A stretch of DNA of 9,550 nucleotides from Gammaproteobacteria bacterium (GTDB taxonomy: Bacteria > Pseudomonadota > Gammaproteobacteria > GRL18), in contig JAGLFC010000126.1 in assembly GCA_023144715.1 (NCBI GenBank), positions 1-9,550 on the forward strand, given 5' to 3'. The notes beneath the pieces are model-generated. The model saw only the letters and a program-made list of their open reading frames with translations. It was not told where the DNA came from and ran no database searches. Numbering within the stretch: position 1 is the stretch's first letter; every line of letters begins with the position of its first letter. Of this stretch, positions 6,815 through 9,550 are shown one piece after another. The position numbers and the translations under genes were made by a program.

Positions 6815-7750
6815 TTAATCAGATCCTTTACTCTCTCTCTTTTGTGATTCTGTTTTATTGGGATTAACCGATATTTTTGAATCAAAATGAACGATATGGA
6901 CATCATTTTTATTGACACCTGTGGCACAAATATCTTGTGCGGGGCAGGCTTGGTGATCTTCTTCGAGCGGTGTAATTTCACAGATATGCACATCAGGGAT
7001 ACTAATATCAGGAAATTCAGCATCAATAGAGCGAATCGCAGTACACATTTTATCCAGTTTATCATCAACCGAATGCATGTGATCCAGCATACAATTAATG
7101 GCATGAGCAACGGGATCGGGCATTTCACCTGATGTGCCATAAGCATCAAAGCCAATTTTTTTGGCCATATTCTCACGTTTTTCACTGTGTTCAGATTTTT
7201 GAGAATTTGATTTTTTGGATGCTTCTTTTTTATCAGGATTACCAATTAAGCGACCAGGAATGCCCACAACGGTACAAGACTCAGGAACATCTTTGACGAC
7301 AACGGCATTGGAGCCTACTCTTGCGCCATCAGACAAGGTAATTGGTCCTAGCACTTTTGCTCCAGCACCGACCACTACATCATTCCCTAATGTGGGATGA
7401 CGTTTGCCTTTATTCCATGAGGTTCCCCCTAAGGTAACACCATGATATAAGGTACAATCATTGCCAATATGGGTCGTCTCACCAATCACCACACCCATAC
7501 CATGATCAATAAAAAAACGTTGCCCAATAGTAGCACCCGGATGTATCTCAATACCTGTTAAGGTTCTAGCAATCATTGAAAAAAAACGTGCTAACCAGTA
7601 AAGTTTCCATTTCCAGAGTTTGTTATTCATACGATAAATAAGCATTGCATGAACACCTGGATAGGTTGTTAGAATTTCAAATGTATTACGTGCTGCTGGA
7701 TCTCGATCAAATACACATAAAATATCTTCTTTAAGACGATCAAACATCAT
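6815..7750 (-). CDS. cysE: Serine O-acetyltransferase with long C-terminal extension
   Basis: CysE acetylates serine with acetyl-CoA to O-acetylserine, the direct precursor of cysteine. The 311-residue protein has a short N-terminal helical part (about 1-65), lacking much of the helical domain of E. coli CysE, and then a left-handed beta-helix of hexapeptide repeats (about 66-170). It includes the active-site Asp82-His83 (FIDHGMGVVIGET), HGVTLGGTSWNKGKRHPTLG and the end VVGIPGRLIG. A charged linker (about 173-195) leads to KKIGFDAYGTSGEMPDPVAHAIN and a helix, a segment I recall from other gammaproteobacterial enzymes of this type. The last 60 residues are unusual, with Cys257, Cys269 and Cys275, and the protein ends in Asp rather than the Ile used to dock CysK in E. 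coli. The start is ATG 7750 or ATG 7747; a GAG-type ribosome site fits the second slightly better. It lies upstream of iscR, as cysE2 does in the Azotobacter isc cluster. Confidence 0.93.
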   Translation of the reverse strand: MMFDRLKEDILCVFDRDPAARNTFEILTTYPGVHAMLIYRMNNKLWKWKLYWLARFFSMIARTLTGIEIHPGATIGQRFFIDHGMGVVIGETTHIGNDCTLYHGVTLGGTSWNKGKRHPTLGNDVVVGAGAKVLGPITLSDGARVGSNAVVVKDVPESCTVVGIPGRLIGNPDKKEASKKSNSQKSEHSEKRENMAKKIGFDAYGTSGEMPDPVAHAINCMLDHMHSVDDKLDKMCTAIRSIDAEFPDISIPDVHICEITPLEEDHQACPAQDICATGVNKNDVHIVHFDSKISVNPNKTESQKRESKGSD

Positions 7751-7786
7751 AGACTCTAACTATTATTACAATATAAAAGACTGTGC

Positions 7787-7815
7787 ATTTTACTAGGAAA
7801 TAAACAAACACTCAA
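7787..7815 (-). promoter_or_regulatory. Candidate cysE promoter
   Basis: On the minus strand TTGAGT (7810-7815) is followed after exactly 17 bp by TAAAAT (7787-7792). The expected start is near 7780, giving a leader of about 30 nt, similar to that of iscR. The -10 hexamer and the spacing are identical to the iscR promoter, but no IscR type-1 half-site is visible here. Confidence 0.5.
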
Positions 7816-7933
7816 TCATTAATATTAGAAAACAGCTTTTCAACACAACTAGCTTTATCATTGGTAGGTAATAAAGAAGAATTATTTATCACTTAAAAAC
7901 ACCACCATACCATGACTATTAAAAAAATATTAT

Positions 7934-7944
7934 TGGTATATAAT
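7934..7944 (+). promoter_or_regulatory. Possible extended -10 promoter for the ybbA-ybbP operon
   Basis: TGGTATATA (7934-7942) has the TGn extension, and TATAAT overlaps it at 7939-7944. No good -35 lies 16-18 bp upstream. Transcription from here would give a leader of about 125 nt. A weaker alternative is TTAACT (7981-7986), 17 bp, TAAATT (8004-8009). Neither is strong. Confidence 0.27.
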
Positions 7945-7950
7945 ATATAC
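7936..7950. repeat. Perfect AT-rich palindrome, possible operator
   Basis: GTATATA (7936-7942) and TATATAC (7944-7950) are exact inverted repeats around a single A. The palindrome contains TATAAT (7939-7944) and an extended -10-like TGGTATATA (7934-7942), so it may be a regulator site over a plus-strand promoter. AT-rich composition raises the chance of such a match arising at random. Confidence 0.4.
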
Positions 7951-8066
7951 TTATGAAACGACAGCCTATATACAGTGTGCTTAACTGTAAACTTAACTTC
8001 TTTTAAATTCATAGAACCGACATCCCATCATCAAGGTTAGTAGCCTTATTCTTTAATATTCAATAA

Positions 8067-8072
8067 AAGAGG
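8067..8072 (+). promoter_or_regulatory. Strong ribosome binding site supporting a TTG start
   Basis: AAGAGG lies 6 bases before the TTG at 8079. It is one of the best Shine-Dalgarno matches in the window. It decides the start of the ATPase gene, because the first in-frame ATG (8178) would fall just before the Walker A motif and remove essential N-terminal strands. Confidence 0.75.
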
Positions 8073-8078
8073 TTTACC

Positions 8079-8777
8079 TTGTTAAAAGTTCAGCAACTAG
8101 CAAAGCATATCATCACTCCCAATGCACGTTTAGATATTTTAAAGGAAGTTCATTTTCACCTTAAAAAAGGAGAATCAATGGCCATTACGGGTGCATCAGG
8201 TTCAGGAAAATCAACATTACTGTCTTTATTAGCAGGTCTAGACACGCCCAGTACAGGACAGATTAGAATTTCTGAACAATTGCTCTCTGAATTAGACGAA
8301 GAAGGTAGGGCAGCGCTAAGGCGGAATAAAATTGGCTTTGTTTTTCAGTCCTTTCATTTAATTCCAGCATTAAGTGCTTTAGATAATGTCATGTTGCCAT
8401 TGGAATTGAAAGGCTTGAAAGATGCTGAAAAAAAGGCCTTAGATTTACTCACACGAGTGGGACTCAAACAACGCTGTGAGCATAAACCCATACAATTATC
8501 AGGTGGTGAACAACAACGTGTTGCAATTGCTAGAGCATTTGCTGGGCAGCCAGAAATTTTATTTGCTGACGAGCCCACAGGTAATCTTGATCCCTTAACC
8601 GGTCAAACTATTATTAATCTTATTTTTGAACTCAATCAAGAACACAATACCACTTTGGTGTTAGTCACACATGATCACTTATTAGCACAAGCCTGTGAAC
8701 GACATTTCCAATTAGATCAAGGAAAGCTTAAAGAACGTCCTTTTCCTCAGGTTATTTCTAGTGATGTAGGTTATTAA
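8079..8777 (+). CDS. ybbA: ABC transporter ATP-binding protein, YbbA/LolD-like
   Basis: This is the cytoplasmic ATPase of a MacB/LolD/FtsE-type transporter. In this group ATP hydrolysis drives a periplasm-facing permease rather than classical solute uptake; the substrate of YbbA-YbbP is not established. The 232-residue protein is complete: Walker A GASGSGKST (38-46), Q-loop Gln90 (FVFQSFHLIP), signature LSGGE (140-144), Walker B ILFADE with catalytic Glu165, D-loop NLD (169-171) and H-loop His198 (VTHD). The residue pattern and the adjoining long permease favour YbbA over LolD or FtsE. Translation starts at TTG 8079, giving MLKVQQLAKH. The permease ATG follows the stop by 3 bp, so the two form one operon. 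The E. coli neighbour tesA is not present; cysE lies divergently instead. Confidence 0.88.
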   Translation: MLKVQQLAKHIITPNARLDILKEVHFHLKKGESMAITGASGSGKSTLLSLLAGLDTPSTGQIRISEQLLSELDEEGRAALRRNKIGFVFQSFHLIPALSALDNVMLPLELKGLKDAEKKALDLLTRVGLKQRCEHKPIQLSGGEQQRVAIARAFAGQPEILFADEPTGNLDPLTGQTIINLIFELNQEHNTTLVLVTHDHLLAQACERHFQLDQGKLKERPFPQVISSDVGY

Positions 8778-8780
8778 TAT

Positions 8781-9550
8781 ATGTGGGCTTTATTACACTT
8801 AGTGATTAAATTTTTTAAACGAGAATTATATAATGGTGAATTGAGTTTGCTCATTTTATCATTGGTGATTGCCACAGGCAGTTTAAGTGGTATTGGCTTT
8901 TTGATCACACATATTGAACACTCTATGGGAGAACATGTTCATCAATTAAATGCAGCTCAATTGGTATTAAAATCCCCTTCAAAAATTCCTGATAATTGGT
9001 TGCAAAAAGCACAGTCCTATCATCTTCAACACGCACAAATGATTACATTTCCAAGTATGTTGGTGATCAATGATGAATTTAAACTGGCACAAATAAAAGC
9101 CGTTTCTAATAATTTTCCACTACTTGGAGAATTATATATAAAAAAACAGTCTGCCAGAATATTAGCCAAAGCACCGCCTCATGGTGAAATATGGTTAGAT
9201 AAGCGTTTGGCTTTTTTTTCAGAGCAGGCACATAGCCTTGAATTAGGAGAAGCTAAATTCAAGATCACGGGTCAGCTAGAACGAGTACCCGGACAATCCA
9301 ATGCGTTATTCAGTATTGCTCCTTCAGCAATGATTAATTTAGCGGATATTGAAAAAACAAACACTTTATCAATGGGCAGTCGAGCTCATTATTTTTATTA
9401 TTTTTCGACATCATCCACAGCACAACAAAATCAAGGAACGGAAGAAGATCTCATACAGTATCAACAATGGCTGACACAAAAAATGAATGCCAATCAAACG
9501 TTACGTACGGGTGTTGAAGATGTAAAAGCAGTTAATACGACCTTAAAAAA
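8781..9550 (+). CDS. ybbP: YbbP/FtsX-like ABC transporter permease, N-terminal part (runs off the window)
   Basis: The frame is open from ATG 8781 to the window end, giving the first 256 residues of a protein that in the YbbP family is about 800 long. It opens with MWALLHLVIKFFKRELYNGELSL, the amphipathic start and charged RE-GEL motif of YbbP, then one transmembrane helix at about 21-43. A long periplasmic domain follows, with QLNAAQLVLKSPSKIP, then FPSMLVINDEFKLAQIKAVSNNFPLLGEL, and EIWLDKRLAF. These fit the MacB-like periplasmic domain of YbbP, in which the KAV and PLLGEL segments are typical. It is 3 bp after the ATPase gene with only a weak TAGG upstream, so translational coupling is likely. 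The remaining transmembrane helices and the FtsX domains lie outside the window. Confidence 0.85.
   Translation, partial: MWALLHLVIKFFKRELYNGELSLLILSLVIATGSLSGIGFLITHIEHSMGEHVHQLNAAQLVLKSPSKIPDNWLQKAQSYHLQHAQMITFPSMLVINDEFKLAQIKAVSNNFPLLGELYIKKQSARILAKAPPHGEIWLDKRLAFFSEQAHSLELGEAKFKITGQLERVPGQSNALFSIAPSAMINLADIEKTNTLSMGSRAHYFYYFSTSSTAQQNQGTEEDLIQYQQWLTQKMNANQTLRTGVEDVKAVNTTLK

Larger units (their letters stand above)
7751..8078. other. Divergent cysE/ybbA intergenic region (328 bp)
   Basis: No gene is supported here. The longest ATG-initiated frames I found on the plus strand are 14 codons (from 7912) and 17 codons (from 7953), neither with a ribosome site. The left part carries the cysE promoter candidate. 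A small inverted repeat (GAAAA-CAGC-TTTTC, 7828-7841) lies upstream of it. The centre is extremely AT-rich and holds a perfect 15-bp palindrome (7936-7950). A direct repeat CTTAACT occurs at 7980-7986 and 7992-7998. I see no RNA gene and no convincing terminator. Confidence 0.6.

Noticed and set aside
6805..7245. 146-codon minus-strand open frame inside cysE
   Set aside because: It is an overlapping phase of the conserved cysE gene, with a low-complexity composition rich in Lys and Ile and no recognisable motif.
7912..8006. Two tiny plus-strand frames (14 and 17 codons) in the intergenic region
   Set aside because: No ribosome site, no hydrophobic or other meaningful composition, and the length is within chance for this base composition.
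8033..8047. Small stem AAGG/CCTT upstream of the ybbA ribosome site
   Set aside because: Four base pairs with a weak loop and no T run; too little for a terminator or riboswitch.

Overview
The window is an AT-rich stretch of a gammaproteobacterial chromosome. The evidence is the complete IscR-type Fe-S assembly operon in the gammaproteobacterial order (iscR-iscS-iscU-iscA-hscB-hscA-fdx), IscS, IscU, IscA and Fdx proteins that match the Escherichia coli proteins in length and ligand position, and a serine acetyltransferase beside iscR, as described for Azotobacter vinelandii. The genus cannot be named from the sequence. Coding is dense and standard, with no insertion sequences, tRNAs, CRISPR arrays or phage genes.

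Layout. Bases 1-429 (+) hold the C-terminal part of gpsA (glycerol-3-phosphate dehydrogenase), followed by murI (glutamate racemase, 514-1320, +). Facing murI tail to tail is a minus-strand block transcribed from about 7780 down to 1352: cysE, iscR, iscS, iscU, iscA, hscB, hscA, fdx. A 328-bp divergent intergenic region (7751-8078) separates cysE from a plus-strand ABC transporter pair. The first of these is a complete YbbA-like ATPase (8079-8777). The second is a YbbP/FtsX-like permease whose 5' third lies in the window and which runs off the right edge.

How the genes work together. CysE makes O-acetylserine, the precursor of cysteine. IscS takes sulfur from cysteine and passes it to the scaffold IscU, with Fdx supplying electrons. 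HscB and HscA bind IscU at its LPPVK motif and promote cluster release, and IscA is an A-type carrier or iron donor. IscR carries its own [2Fe-2S] cluster and is expected to repress the operon when clusters are plentiful. A clear sigma70-type promoter (TTGACT, 17 bp, TAAAAT) lies just after the cysE stop, and an IscR type-1-like half-site covers its -35. iscR and downstream genes can therefore be controlled separately from cysE, which has its own upstream promoter candidate.

This is mostly a well-known housekeeping region, and I do not see a novel multigene system. The points most worth a second look are the cysteine-rich C-terminal tail of CysE, which lacks the terminal isoleucine used for CysK docking; the asymmetric IscR operator; the absence of iscX; and a perfect AT-rich palindrome in the cysE/ybbA intergenic region.
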